Program-made: the position numbers and the translations under genes
Origin: Aquimarina muelleri DSM 19832
Lineage (GTDB): Bacteria; Bacteroidota; Bacteroidia; Flavobacteriales; Flavobacteriaceae
NCBI RefSeq assembly: GCF_000430665.1
Contig: NZ_AUML01000024.1
Location: 27,138-91,137 of the forward strand
Reading direction: 5' to 3'
DNA length: 64,000 nt
The notes under the pieces: model-generated
What the model saw: only the letters and a program-made list of their open reading frames with translations
What the model was told of the DNA's origin: nothing
The model's database searches: none
Shown: one piece after another, positions 26,742 to 36,701 of the stretch
Numbering within the stretch: position 1 is the stretch's first letter
How the letters are laid out: each line of letters starts with the position of its first letter

Positions 26742-28025
26742 TTAGTATCTAATTTTTCTATATAATTGTTGTAACCAAGGAAATTTATTTCTAATAATAA
26801 ACCGAATCCTTTGTTTTCCTTTATTAGGTTTTTTTAATTTTTGATCTAAAAGTTGATCTATCTTTCCGTTTCTAATTTCATTAATTTGCAATGTTTCTGC
26901 TTCTTCATCATTAAAAACATAAAACTTATTACTGCTCTTTGCTTTTTCCATTAATTCCCACCAGAAATATTTTACACCTTTACTAGCGGCTCCTATTTCT
27001 AGCACTTCATAAAACTTCTTATAGACTTTTTCATCTACATTAAACCCGTAATCATTTGGATCTTTATCGTTTAAAATTAGTCCGAGAATTGTTCTAAAAC
27101 ATTTTTCGCAATTGCTACAATTAAATTCTGTTCTTAGTTCAGAATAACAAACTCTTAGTTTAAATTTATTATTTGTATTTGATGCAAATTTTGCTATTAA
27201 ATCTACCTTATCTTGTCTTTTAAGATCATATCCATCATGATAAACTTTTACTCCAGATGCCCATGTAATCTTTTCGTCTATTTCTGGAGTAGATCCCCAA
27301 TCAATATCTATATGATCGGTGTATGATGATGCAATATAAATTGAAGTATATTTATGGATAAATGATAAAGGGGCTAATGCTCCAATTAAAGCCAAGCCAT
27401 GTTGTACTTTACCCCACCATCCAATATCTTTAAGTAAAAGTTCGACTTGATATGTGTAAAATTCTCTAAGATTTGTTTCTATATACTCTTGATTATTATT
27501 TTCTAATAATTTTTCTGTTTCTATAAAATTGGTAAAATCATCCCACTGTTTATGATCTTCAATTGCTATATCTGCCCCTAAAATAGTTGCCAAATCTGGT
27601 TTTTTTTCAAAAATTCTGATATAGGTAGCATAAGCATCTACTCCTCCGCTAAATAACATAGATGATTTATCTCCCTCAATGTTATTTTTTACAAGTTTTT
27701 TAGCAATTAATTTACTATCTGTAACAGAAACAGATTCTCTTTTTTGAAATTCTTTCTGTATTAGTAATAAGGCATCATAAAAATCCTCATCAACTTGATC
27801 TACTTCTACCGTAAATCCTGCATACCAAGCTATAGGCATCATATTAGATAAAAACGGAACTATCGCAATACTCTCTGGTATAGTACTTACATCAACATCA
27901 TATTTAGAATATAAAGACTTATTTTTATCAAAAAATTTTTCGATTTGAGAACTCGCAGAATACTCATAAATAATTTTTTTACCGTTATCTGTATATGAAA
28001 TATTGTGAAGTATTAATTTTTCCAT
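26742..28025 (-). CDS. PP-loop ATPase-like protein with CxxCxxC motif
   Basis: A 427-residue protein I can only place by motifs. MLFSGGVDAYATY (123-135) is a PP-loop (SGGxD) of the adenine-nucleotide alpha hydrolase fold used by QueC, ExsB and WbpG-type enzymes to adenylate a carbonyl or carboxyl group. NCSNCEKCFRT (301-311) gives three cysteines (302, 305, 308) that may bind zinc, as in QueC. The first 115 residues are an extra N-terminal domain. It sits between the flippase and the pyruvyl transferase, so a role in modifying a nucleotide-sugar or the pyruvyl acceptor, for example amidation, is possible but unproven. Confidence 0.7.
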   Translation of the reverse strand: MEKLILHNISYTDNGKKIIYEYSASSQIEKFFDKNKSLYSKYDVDVSTIPESIAIVPFLSNMMPIAWYAGFTVEVDQVDEDFYDALLLIQKEFQKRESVSVTDSKLIAKKLVKNNIEGDKSSMLFSGGVDAYATYIRIFEKKPDLATILGADIAIEDHKQWDDFTNFIETEKLLENNNQEYIETNLREFYTYQVELLLKDIGWWGKVQHGLALIGALAPLSFIHKYTSIYIASSYTDHIDIDWGSTPEIDEKITWASGVKVYHDGYDLKRQDKVDLIAKFASNTNNKFKLRVCYSELRTEFNCSNCEKCFRTILGLILNDKDPNDYGFNVDEKVYKKFYEVLEIGAASKGVKYFWWELMEKAKSSNKFYVFNDEEAETLQINEIRNGKIDQLLDQKLKKPNKGKQRIRFIIRNKFPWLQQLYRKIRY

Positions 28026-28031
28026 TACAAT

Positions 28032-29573
28032 TTATTTTCGTTTCCACAGAGAAACAATTGGTTTTGCAAATAATTTTCTTTCGTATTCTAACATTCCTAA
28101 AAAGTACATTAGTACCACAAAAACAGTTGTATATATACTTCCTTTAAAAATAAAATTTAACCATCCTTCTCCTGGTATATAATTAATAGCATAACCTATT
28201 GCTACAACAATGATAACGATGAAAAAAGATTTGTGAAGTAGTTCTTTAAAAAACCGTATAATATTTACACCTATTTTTTTATGATAATAAAAATTCATCA
28301 CATTTTGTACTACTAACCATCCTAGTACTAAACCAGAAATCATTCCTATCGCTCCATAATCTATCGCTAATATACCTCCTGCAATAGCCCCAAAAATCAT
28401 AACTACTAGATAAAGAATTGCTTTAAAAGCTAATTTATTTTTAGCCTCAAGAATAGAATTTCCAAATGCTTGTAATAAGGGGATTGTATATGCTATCATT
28501 ATCATTAATGCTATTATATAAATCTCATTACACTCTTTTGAATTATATCGTGTATCTTTTGCTGAATCTCCCCCGCCTACCCATAAATTAACAAACTGTT
28601 CTCCGTACAGTATAAAAGCTCCTAATACGTACATTAGAACAATAAATGACAACCTTCCTAATTTAATCATCATGTTTGTTAATTCCTCTCCAGTAGCATT
28701 ATTGACAGCCATTTGTGTTGCTCTTGGTAAAAATACACTAGAAATTGCGGTTGAAAAAGTACCATAATATGTACCTAATGCTATTCCTATACCATAAATC
28801 CCTAAAACTTTTGGAAAACTCATTGACCCAAGAATCCAACTTCCTGATTTCCACTGTAGCATACCTACCAAAGAAAAAACAAAAATCCAACTTGAATATT
28901 TGAAAATCTGAAGGATATACTTTTTAGACAACTCATGTAGTTTGAATTTAACTTTAAGTTTAACCAACACATAATAAGCTGATACTGAAATAGTAAATAT
29001 ATTAAATATTGTATCTATGATAACAAGTGAGATTGCTTTACCACCAAATAAAAGTACAGCTACAACTGTTATTGACCTTAAAATATATCGTATTATACCT
29101 ACTGACTCTGGAAAAACAAACTCTTCATATCCTTTACAAATTCCTGTAAAGATCATTCCAGGGAGTTGTATTGCCAGATTGAAAATTAAAATAACAAACA
29201 TAATTTTTGCTATTTCAAGTTCCTGTGCATTAAACTTTGTAAAATAGGAGTCTATAAAAAAATAGAAAATAACTCCAAGAATAATGACTAACAACGAAAT
29301 GACAAAATATAATAATCGTATCGTCGCAAGAAAATTTTCTTCGCCCTCTTTATCTTTTTCTGCTTTATATTTAGCTACAAAACGAACAACTGTATTGGTT
29401 AATCCAAAATCCAATAGTGCTATTGTACCTATTAACGCACCAATTGCGTTAAATATTCCGTATTCGTCTTTACCAATATTACTAACAATAAATGGTGTCA
29501 TTACAATTCCAATAATATTGGTAAGTATAATCTTTAAATACGTTAGTAACGCACCTTTTTTTAATTGGTTCAA
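28032..29573 (-). CDS. wzx: Wzx-type oligosaccharide flippase
   Basis: A 513-residue membrane protein with about 14 helices of the MATE/MVF-like polysaccharide transporter family. The N-terminus reads KGALLTYLKIILTNIIGIVM, followed by IGKDEYGIFNAIGAL and LLDFGLTNTVVRFVAKY, which are typical of Wzx/RfbX proteins. It should flip undecaprenyl-diphosphate-linked repeat units to the periplasm for polymerisation by the EpsG-like protein. It lies 6 bp upstream of the PP-loop gene and 49 bp downstream of the dehydrogenase. Confidence 0.92.
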   Translation of the reverse strand: MNQLKKGALLTYLKIILTNIIGIVMTPFIVSNIGKDEYGIFNAIGALIGTIALLDFGLTNTVVRFVAKYKAEKDKEGEENFLATIRLLYFVISLLVIILGVIFYFFIDSYFTKFNAQELEIAKIMFVILIFNLAIQLPGMIFTGICKGYEEFVFPESVGIIRYILRSITVVAVLLFGGKAISLVIIDTIFNIFTISVSAYYVLVKLKVKFKLHELSKKYILQIFKYSSWIFVFSLVGMLQWKSGSWILGSMSFPKVLGIYGIGIALGTYYGTFSTAISSVFLPRATQMAVNNATGEELTNMMIKLGRLSFIVLMYVLGAFILYGEQFVNLWVGGGDSAKDTRYNSKECNEIYIIALMIMIAYTIPLLQAFGNSILEAKNKLAFKAILYLVVMIFGAIAGGILAIDYGAIGMISGLVLGWLVVQNVMNFYYHKKIGVNIIRFFKELLHKSFFIVIIVVAIGYAINYIPGEGWLNFIFKGSIYTTVFVVLMYFLGMLEYERKLFAKPIVSLWKRK

Positions 29574-29622
29574 GTTAGTTGGTTTATTGGTTCTTTAAGC
29601 GTAAAAATTAAAGATACTTTTA

Positions 29623-30906
29623 CTATAATCTACCGTGTACTTTTTCTTTCAAAATTCCTTTAACATCATAAAGGATTCCATTAGGTAAAAGCATCGATTT
29701 AAGATCAATATCTAAAAATTCGTTATGTGCTACAGTTAAAACTATTGCTTGATATTTTTGTTTAGGCAAATCTGTAGTTATTTTAAGGTTATATTCATGC
29801 ATTACCTCTGATGGGTTTGCCCATGGATCATACACAGTTACATTTGTTCCAAAATCATTTAATTGTTTTATGACATCTATCGCTTTTGTATTACGAACAT
29901 CTGGGCAATTTTCTTTAAAAGTTACCCCAAGCACTAATACATTAGCTCCTTTTATATGTATATCATGTTTTACCATAAGTTTAATTACTTCTGATGCCAC
30001 ATATTGTCCCATACTATCATTTAGCCTTCGTCCTGCAAGAATAATTTCTGGATGGTATCCAAATTCTTGAGCCCGTTGTGCTAGATAATAAGGATCTACA
30101 CCTATACAATGCCCCCCTACTAATCCAGGTTTAAAAGGAAGAAAATTCCATTTGGTTCCTGCCGCTTCTAATACATCACCAGTATCGATCCCCATAAGAT
30201 TAAAAATCTTTGCTAATTCATTAACAAAAGCTATATTAATATCTCTTTGTGAATTTTCTATAACTTTAGCTGCTTCTGCTACTTTTATAGTGGGAGCAAG
30301 ATGCGTTCCTGCGGTAATAATAGAACGATATAGATCATCTACTTTTTTTCCTATTTCTGGAGTAGATCCAGCTGTTACCTTAAGTATTTTTTCTACAGTA
30401 TGTTTTTTATCTCCTGGATTAATCCTCTCCGGAGAGTATCCTGCATAAAAATCTTTATTAAATCTCAACCCACTAACTTTTTCTAAAACTGGGATACACT
30501 CTTCCTCCGTAACTCCAGGATAAACGGTAGACTCGTATATTACGATATCCTCTTTTTTTAACACCTTACCAACTGTCTCACTAGATTTATAAAGTGGAGT
30601 AAGGTCTGGTCTATTATTTTTATCTACAGGAGTAGGAACTGTAATAATATAATAATTACAATTCTTAATATCTTCTATATTTGAAGAACAATAAAGACCA
30701 TTTTCATCTAAATTAACATCTGTTTTAAGTACGGATTGTAATAAATCGTCTTCTAACTCTAAAGTAGAGTCTGTTCCTGAAACTAATTCATTAATCCTAT
30801 TTTGGTTAATATCAAAACCAATTACTGGGTATTTAGTGGCAAACAGCCTTGCTAAAGGTAATCCAACATATCCTAATCCAATGATGGCAATTCTAATATC
30901 TTTCAT
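29623..30906 (-). CDS. UDP-HexNAc 6-dehydrogenase (TviB/VipA-like)
   Basis: A 427-residue nucleotide-sugar dehydrogenase that oxidises C6 of a UDP-N-acetylhexosamine with two NAD+. [15 protein letters not shown] (9-23) is the Rossmann motif, VPTPVDKN (90-97) and [13 protein letters not shown] (124-136) are family segments, and the catalytic cysteine is C267 in [12 protein letters not shown]. The length and the GTDSTLE and SPERINPGD motifs fit the TviB/VipA/WbpO group. With the epimerase just upstream it should supply UDP-GlcNAcA or UDP-GalNAcA, so the polysaccharide is probably acidic. Which substrate enters first cannot be settled from sequence. Confidence 0.93.
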   Translation of the reverse strand: MKDIRIAIIGLGYVGLPLARLFATKYPVIGFDINQNRINELVSGTDSTLELEDDLLQSVLKTDVNLDENGLYCSSNIEDIKNCNYYIITVPTPVDKNNRPDLTPLYKSSETVGKVLKKEDIVIYESTVYPGVTEEECIPVLEKVSGLRFNKDFYAGYSPERINPGDKKHTVEKILKVTAGSTPEIGKKVDDLYRSIITAGTHLAPTIKVAEAAKVIENSQRDINIAFVNELAKIFNLMGIDTGDVLEAAGTKWNFLPFKPGLVGGHCIGVDPYYLAQRAQEFGYHPEIILAGRRLNDSMGQYVASEVIKLMVKHDIHIKGANVLVLGVTFKENCPDVRNTKAIDVIKQLNDFGTNVTVYDPWANPSEVMHEYNLKITTDLPKQKYQAIVLTVAHNEFLDIDLKSMLLPNGILYDVKGILKEKVHGRL

Positions 30907-30940
30907 AAGTATTTTTAATATATTTTTTGGTATTCTGGGT

Positions 30941-31939
30941 TTACCTTAGATTCTCCCAGTACCATTTTACTGCTTCTTTTAATCCTAATTTTATATCAAA
31001 TTTAGGGTCATACCCTAAAAGTGTTTTAGCTTTATCAACAGATGCTAATGAATGAGGGATATCTCCTTTACGTTCTGGTCCATATTTTACATCTACATCT
31101 GCAATAGAACTGTCAAATTCTGCTAAATATTGTTTTAACAAAGTAGTTAATTCCTTTAAAGTTGTTCTCTCTCCAAAAGCTGTGTTATATACATTGTTTA
31201 GTGCTTCTTGATTACTAGAGACTAATGCCAGTAAATTCATTTGTACAACATTATCTATATATGTAAAATCTCTAGAAAATAATCCATCTCCATTAATTAT
31301 CGGAGATTCGTATTTCATAAATTGCATTACAAATTTTGGGATTACAGCTGCATAGGCACCGTTTGGATCTTGTTTACGACCAAATACATTAAAGTATCGT
31401 AGTCCTACCGTATCCAAATCATAAGTTCTTTTAAAATTATCCGCATACAATTCGTTAACATACTTAGTAATTGCATAAGGAGATAGTGGCTTTCCTATTT
31501 CACCTTCTACTTTAGGTAATGCTATAGAATCTCCATATGTAGAAGAGCTTGCCGCGTATATAAATCGTTTTACTCCTGCATCTCTAGAAGCTACTAACAT
31601 ATTAAGAAATCCTCCCACATTAACATCGTTAGAAGTAATAGGATCGTTGATAGAACGAGGAACAGAACCTAATGCTGCTTGATGTAATACAAAATCAACA
31701 TCTTTGCAGGCTTTATTACAATCCTCTAGATTTCTTATATCTCCTTCTATAAATATAAATTTTGAACTTTGTTTAAGCGTAGATAAATTTTCTTTATGAC
31801 CTGTCGCAAAGTTATCTAATCCAACTACTGTACTTCCTATTTTTATAAGTTCTTCACAAAGATTAGAGCCTATAAATCCAGCTGCGCCAGTTACAAGTAT
31901 TTTTGAAGAGCGAAGAAGCTCCAACTGATTTGTGTTCAT
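30941..31939 (-). CDS. UDP-HexNAc(A) 4-epimerase (TviC/VipB/WbpP-like)
   Basis: A 332-residue extended SDR epimerase. The NAD-binding motif GAAGFIGSN spans 18-26, DNFATG lies at 42-47, and the catalytic SSSTYG with Y155-x3-K159 is intact. [18 protein letters not shown] is typical of WbpP/TviC UDP-GlcNAc or UDP-GlcNAcA C4-epimerases. It is the first gene of the long minus-strand polysaccharide operon and is followed 34 bp later by the dehydrogenase. Together they make the hexosaminuronic acid precursor in the cytoplasm. Confidence 0.93.
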   Translation of the reverse strand: MNTNQLELLRSSKILVTGAAGFIGSNLCEELIKIGSTVVGLDNFATGHKENLSTLKQSSKFIFIEGDIRNLEDCNKACKDVDFVLHQAALGSVPRSINDPITSNDVNVGGFLNMLVASRDAGVKRFIYAASSSTYGDSIALPKVEGEIGKPLSPYAITKYVNELYADNFKRTYDLDTVGLRYFNVFGRKQDPNGAYAAVIPKFVMQFMKYESPIINGDGLFSRDFTYIDNVVQMNLLALVSSNQEALNNVYNTAFGERTTLKELTTLLKQYLAEFDSSIADVDVKYGPERKGDIPHSLASVDKAKTLLGYDPKFDIKLGLKEAVKWYWENLR

Positions 31940-32373
31940 GAATTATATTTTAACCCCTTGTTTTTTAATTCAAAAGCATATAAATTTTTATAGCCAGCGC
32001 GAAATTAAGATTTACTTATATAACATACAACATAACTTAAAGGGGATTTCACCCCTATTTATAATAAATAATACTGAGTTAACTTTTAAACTTAATTTTA
32101 ATTACCAAAAATTAAATTAAAAAAACTAAAAAATAAATAGTTAACTATAAATAATCATTTATTAACCACAAGGTTTTCAATAGAAATATTAGAATTTTTA
32201 AAAAGGACTGATCTATAAAATGATATTTTATTTACAATTCAAAATACCCAAGCCCAAAATAGGATTACAAATTAAGCTATACTAATTGAAACCTAGTTGT
32301 TACAAAAGGTTATTTGCTATTGCAATAAATAACAGTTTGGTATAACTTAAACTTAAAAAAAGAGCTTATCTCT
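31940..32373. other. Leader region of the polysaccharide operon
   Basis: A 434-bp AT-rich region without a credible gene, expected to hold the promoter of the minus-strand operon. I find no convincing TTTG/TAnnTTTG pair. A small GC-rich hairpin AGGGG-attTCA-CCCCT lies near 32040-32056, including a CCCCTATTT motif. Confidence 0.55.
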
Positions 32374-32976
32374 CTAAGAAGATTGACTATTCGCTATCAT
32401 TTTTCGCATCCAATCATTAGGTATCATATCAATAGTTAGATTTACACGTTCTGTATCTCCTAAATTGTTTATTTTATGTGGATCTGTTAATCTTAAATAC
32501 CAACACTCTCCAGGCTGCATTGGTACTGGAGTATCATTTAAAAAAAACTCTACTTTATCATTTTTAAAAATGGGTATAGTAAGCCTGATTACAGATTTAT
32601 CAATTTCTAGAGCAAGGGTAGGATCGGTATGTTCTTTTACAATCGAATTAGGAGCTAAGCACAACAATCTAACTAAAGTAACTTTTGTATGTTCGCGAAA
32701 AGTATTAACGACACTCATAAGATATGGAGATTGTTTTAACTCATTTGTATCCAACCAATCTGTCCATGAACCATCTGCATAATCCTCTGCTGGTGGCGGA
32801 AAAGGTAATGATGGATCCACAATATGTGCGGGAGCTGTTAATGGAATAACATTATAATACTCGAAACTATCTACTTTTAAACATTCAAATTCTGAAAACA
32901 TTTTACTCGCATCAAAGGAAAAAGGCAATTTAATACGGTCAGAACTCTGTTTTTTTGTCTCTATATCTTGTGTCAC
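32374..32976 (-). CDS. Aspartyl/asparaginyl beta-hydroxylase-like protein
   Basis: A 200-residue 2-oxoglutarate/Fe(II) oxygenase-like protein of the Asp/Asn hydroxylase family. Candidate metal ligands are H116-x-D118 in EHTDPT and H167 in TDPHKIN. R177 may hold 2-oxoglutarate in the DTERVNLTID segment. A GECWYLRL turn precedes H167. There is no signal peptide, so it is cytoplasmic. It lies between the polysaccharide operon and the E1 gene with more than 150 bp on both sides, so it is probably transcribed alone. Its substrate is unknown. Confidence 0.8.
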   Translation of the reverse strand: MTQDIETKKQSSDRIKLPFSFDASKMFSEFECLKVDSFEYYNVIPLTAPAHIVDPSLPFPPPAEDYADGSWTDWLDTNELKQSPYLMSVVNTFREHTKVTLVRLLCLAPNSIVKEHTDPTLALEIDKSVIRLTIPIFKNDKVEFFLNDTPVPMQPGECWYLRLTDPHKINNLGDTERVNLTIDMIPNDWMRKMIANSQSS

Positions 32977-33132
32977 TATCTACTTATTTTATCCTTTGTC
33001 AAAAGTTTATTTTTTATATGCCTATAAAAATAAAAAAAACATTTATATTCATAATCAACACTTTACTCTATAATATAAACTATATTCCTTTTTTCTAATT
33101 CTACAGATAATCTTCTGAAATTAATGTAATAA

Positions 33133-35139
33133 CTAAAATTCTAATATAGCCAGCAGTTCTTTTTCAAACCTATTTTTGCCTAAATATTGAGTTTCTAAAT
33201 TAGTGTCAAATGGAATTGGTGTTTCTAAACTTGCTACTCTTTTTACAGGTGCATCAAGAAATTTAAAACAGTTTTCCATAATTAACGCTGAAATATCAGA
33301 TGCTACACCTCCGAAAAGAGAATCTTCTTGTAAAATAATAACTTTGCCTGTTTTTTTAACTGATTGATATATAGTCTCTGTATCCATAGGTTGCAATGTT
33401 CTTAAATCAATAAGATCCGCAGCTATATATGGATACTTATCTAATATCTCTATAGCCCAATGAACTCCTGCTCCATAACTTATTATAGTAACATCATTTC
33501 CTTCCTTTAACAAAGAAGCTTTTCCAAATGGTAAATTATAATACCCTTCAGGAACTTCTTGCCTAACACTTCTATATAGCCCTTTATGTTCAAAAAACAA
33601 TACTGGATTTGGGTCTTCTATAGCCGTAGCTAGAAGCCCTTTTGCATCATATGGAAAAGCTGGGTATACCACTTTAAGTCCTGGAGTTTTAGTAAACCAA
33701 GCTTCATTAGTCTGGCTGTGAAAAGGTCCTGCTCCTACTCCTGCCCCGCAAGGCATTCTTATTACAACATCCGCAGATTGATTCCATCTATAGTTTGATT
33801 TTGCTAACAAATTAACAATTGGATTAAACCCTGAAGACACAAAATCTGCAAATTGCATCTCTATAACTGCTTTAAAACCATTTACAGATAAGCCATACCC
33901 TGCAGATACAATTCCTGATTCACAAATTGGAGTATTCCGAACCCGAGTTTTTCCAAACTCCTCTAAAAAACCTTCTGTTATTTTAAAAACACCTCCATAT
34001 TCTGCTACATCTTGCCCCATAATCACAAGATTATCATGCCGACGCATACCCTCTCTTAAACCATCTGATATTGAATCAATTAACCTGATTTCTTTCGTTT
34101 TAGAGAGTAATGTAATTGCTTTATAATCAAAAGCAGTATAAACATCTCTTAATTCCTGATCAAGATTTATCGTAATAGCCTCCTCTGTATTTGCTTTTTT
34201 CCAATGAGAATCTATTTCAGCCTTTAAAATAGATTGTTGTTTGACATTATCTTCAACAGACATTAAACCGTTATCGATAAGATATTCCTTATAATTTGTT
34301 ATTGGATCTTTAGCACTCCAATATTCCATCAATTCTTGAGGAACATATTTAGTACCACTAGCCTCTTCATGTCCTCGCATCCTGAAGGTTTTAAATTCTA
34401 ATAAAACTGGTCGAGGGGTTTCTCTTATACTCTTAGCCAGTTCATAAACTTTATCATAAACTTCTAGCACATTATTTCCATCAATTACATAAGACTCCAT
34501 TCCATAACCCAAACCACGATCTGCTAGATTTTTGCAATTATATTGTTCTTTAGTAGGAGTAGATAACCCATAACCATTATTTTCTATACAAAACAACACA
34601 GGTAATCCCCATACCGAAGCAATATTAAGAGCCTCATGAAAATCTCCTTCACTAGTACCCCCTTCTCCTGTAAATACAGTAGTAACTTTATGGTTCTTTT
34701 TTAATAAATTTCCCATAGCTATACCACAAGCTATCCCCATTTGAGGACCTAAATGTGAAATCATACCTACTATATTATATTCTTGCGTTCCGAAATGAAA
34801 AGAACGATCCCTTCCTTTTGTAAACCCACTGGCTTTTCCTTGCCACTGACTAAATAATCTATATAAAGGAATCTCTCTAGTTGTAAATACTCCTAAGTTT
34901 CTATGCATTGGCAATATATATTCTTCTTTATCTAAGGCAGCCGTTATACCTACAGATATTGCTTCTTGTCCAATTCCTCCGAACCACTTAGAAATTTTTC
35001 CTTGTCTAAGTAAGACTAGCATTTTTTCCTCTATAAGCCTAGGCTTAAGCATCTTTAAATACAAGGAAACAAGGAGATTATCGTTATATTCTTTTCGATC
35101 AAAATTTAATTTTGATTTTTCTTTAAAAATATGTTCCAT
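33133..35139 (-). CDS. Alpha-keto acid dehydrogenase E1, fused alpha and beta subunits
   Basis: A 668-residue thiamine-diphosphate enzyme that decarboxylates a 2-oxo acid for transfer to lipoyl-E2. The alpha part (about 20-330) has the TPP motif [13 protein letters not shown] followed by ENNGYGLS. The beta part (about 345-668) has [38 protein letters not shown] and a C-terminal transketolase domain. The single-chain layout is common in Bacteroidota and is usually annotated as branched-chain 2-oxo acid (2-oxoisovalerate) or pyruvate dehydrogenase E1. No E2 or E3 gene is adjacent, so the complex partners are encoded elsewhere. Substrate assignment is tentative. Confidence 0.9.
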   Translation of the reverse strand: MEHIFKEKSKLNFDRKEYNDNLLVSLYLKMLKPRLIEEKMLVLLRQGKISKWFGGIGQEAISVGITAALDKEEYILPMHRNLGVFTTREIPLYRLFSQWQGKASGFTKGRDRSFHFGTQEYNIVGMISHLGPQMGIACGIAMGNLLKKNHKVTTVFTGEGGTSEGDFHEALNIASVWGLPVLFCIENNGYGLSTPTKEQYNCKNLADRGLGYGMESYVIDGNNVLEVYDKVYELAKSIRETPRPVLLEFKTFRMRGHEEASGTKYVPQELMEYWSAKDPITNYKEYLIDNGLMSVEDNVKQQSILKAEIDSHWKKANTEEAITINLDQELRDVYTAFDYKAITLLSKTKEIRLIDSISDGLREGMRRHDNLVIMGQDVAEYGGVFKITEGFLEEFGKTRVRNTPICESGIVSAGYGLSVNGFKAVIEMQFADFVSSGFNPIVNLLAKSNYRWNQSADVVIRMPCGAGVGAGPFHSQTNEAWFTKTPGLKVVYPAFPYDAKGLLATAIEDPNPVLFFEHKGLYRSVRQEVPEGYYNLPFGKASLLKEGNDVTIISYGAGVHWAIEILDKYPYIAADLIDLRTLQPMDTETIYQSVKKTGKVIILQEDSLFGGVASDISALIMENCFKFLDAPVKRVASLETPIPFDTNLETQYLGKNRFEKELLAILEF

Positions 35140-35294
35140 AAAAGAAAATTTGTTAAGTAAATGTACTTATTTTTCTTTCAGAATAGACGTCTACTATATA
35201 ATATTACATAAGTACTTGTTAAATTATATCAAACAATTCTACAAATTAGTTAAATTTACTTTGAATTAAGGATTACCTGTTTAAAATTAACAAA

Positions 35295-35328
35295 TTTGAC
35301 AGATTACATATATCTATAAATAAATTTA
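35295..35328 (+). promoter_or_regulatory. Candidate promoter for the 2OG-oxygenase operon
   Basis: TTTG at 35295-35298 is followed after 22 bp by TAAATTTA (35321-35328), one base from TAnnTTTG. The gene starts at 35396. The motif TACCCCTATTTT lies between this box and the start. Confidence 0.3.
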
Positions 35329-35395
35329 ATAAGCTATTAGGAGTTTTCACTGAAATACCCCTATTTTAGTTGTTGAATACACAAAGATTAAATTA

Positions 35396-36346
35396 ATGAA
35401 TAACATACCAAGTGTAGATTTAGCAGACTTTTTATCTGATGACATATCAAAAAAGCAAAAATTTGTCAATGAAATAGGAAAAGCCTATGAAGAAATAGGA
35501 TTCGTTGCATTAAAAAATCATTTTTTAAGTGACAAACTTGTAGACAATCTATATAAAGAAATCAAAGCTTTTTTTGCACTACCTCTTGCTACAAAAGAAA
35601 AATATGAAATCGAAGGATTAGGAGGGCAACGAGGCTATACATCATTTGGTAAAGAACATGCCAAAGGAAAAAAAGAAGGTGATCTTAAAGAGTTTTGGCA
35701 TTTTGGACAAGAACCCGATCCTAATGCTAATTTAATAGAGCAATATCCGCCTAATGTAATTATCGAAGAATTAAAAGATTTTAACCCTACAGGAATGGAA
35801 GCATACAAAATGCTTGAAAAAACAGGTATCCATGTGCTTAGAGCATTAGCATTGTATATAGGTCTTGATGAATATTATTTTGACTATTGGGCAAGTAATG
35901 GTAATAGTATTTTACGCCCAATTCATTACCCTCCTATCCAAGAAGAACCTAAAGGAGCTGTTAGAGCTGGAGCACATGGAGATATAAACCTTATCACTTT
36001 ATTAATGGGAGCCTCAACAGGAGGATTGCAAGTACAACGTAAAGATGGAGAATGGATAGATGCAATACCACAAGAAGATGAATTGGTTATTAATGTTGGG
36101 GATATGCTGGAAAGACATACCAACAATAAATTACGATCCACTATACATCGGGTTATAAATCCTCCAAAAGAGCAATGGGAAAAACCAAGATATTCTATTC
36201 CATTTTTTATGCATCCCAGAAGTGACATGAAATTAAATTGTTTAGAAGAGTGTATCACAGAAGATAATCCAAAACAGTATGAAGACATTACTGCAGGGGA
36301 TTTCTTACATCAAAGACTTATTGAAATTGGTTTAATCAAAAAATAA
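35396..36346 (+). CDS. Isopenicillin N synthase-like 2OG-Fe(II) oxygenase
   Basis: A 316-residue cytoplasmic dioxygenase. The N-terminal DIOX_N part (3-115) contains GFVALKNH. The jelly-roll part has iron ligands H194 and D196 in AGAHGDINLITLL and H251 in STIHRVINP, with the 2-oxoglutarate-binding R265-x-S267 in RYSIPFF. All key residues are intact. It is followed at 11 bp by the SUI1 gene and may share a transcript with the next three genes. The substrate is unknown; the family acts on amino acids, purines and other small molecules. Confidence 0.9.
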   Translation: MNNIPSVDLADFLSDDISKKQKFVNEIGKAYEEIGFVALKNHFLSDKLVDNLYKEIKAFFALPLATKEKYEIEGLGGQRGYTSFGKEHAKGKKEGDLKEFWHFGQEPDPNANLIEQYPPNVIIEELKDFNPTGMEAYKMLEKTGIHVLRALALYIGLDEYYFDYWASNGNSILRPIHYPPIQEEPKGAVRAGAHGDINLITLLMGASTGGLQVQRKDGEWIDAIPQEDELVINVGDMLERHTNNKLRSTIHRVINPPKEQWEKPRYSIPFFMHPRSDMKLNCLEECITEDNPKQYEDITAGDFLHQRLIEIGLIKK

Positions 36347-36357
36347 ATCCCTAAAAA

Positions 36358-36687
36358 ATGGATTTACAAGAACAATTAAAAAATTTATTTCCTGACCATC
36401 AACCTTTGGAAGAGGAAATAAAAAAAGATCCAAAAAATCAAATATGGATGCAGGAAGATCCTATAATTTGTAAATATGAAAAGCGAAAAGGAAAACCTAT
36501 AACTATATTAGAGGGATATACTGGTGCTGATGAAGATTTTAAAAAATTAGCTAAAGAATTAAAAACTCGTTTAAGCGTTGGCGGAAGTTTTAAAAATGAT
36601 TCTATAATCATACAAGGAGATTATAGAAATCAAATAATGGAAATACTTGAAGAAAAAGGTTTTAAAGTAAAACGTGTTGGAGGATAA
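36358..36687 (+). CDS. SUI1/eIF1-family translation factor (YciH-like)
   Basis: A 109-residue protein. The N-terminal 35 residues are charged and variable. The SUI1 domain (about 40-107) includes KRKGKPITILEGYTG, LAKELKTRLSVGGS and a C-terminal DYRNQIMEILEEKGFKVKRVGG-like end in which the glycine-rich tail is typical. Bacterial members (YciH) are linked to start-site discrimination in translation. It has short spacing to both neighbours in a plus-strand cluster. Confidence 0.92.
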   Translation: MDLQEQLKNLFPDHQPLEEEIKKDPKNQIWMQEDPIICKYEKRKGKPITILEGYTGADEDFKKLAKELKTRLSVGGSFKNDSIIIQGDYRNQIMEILEEKGFKVKRVGG

Positions 36688-36701
36688 TTTAAACTAATAT
36701 T

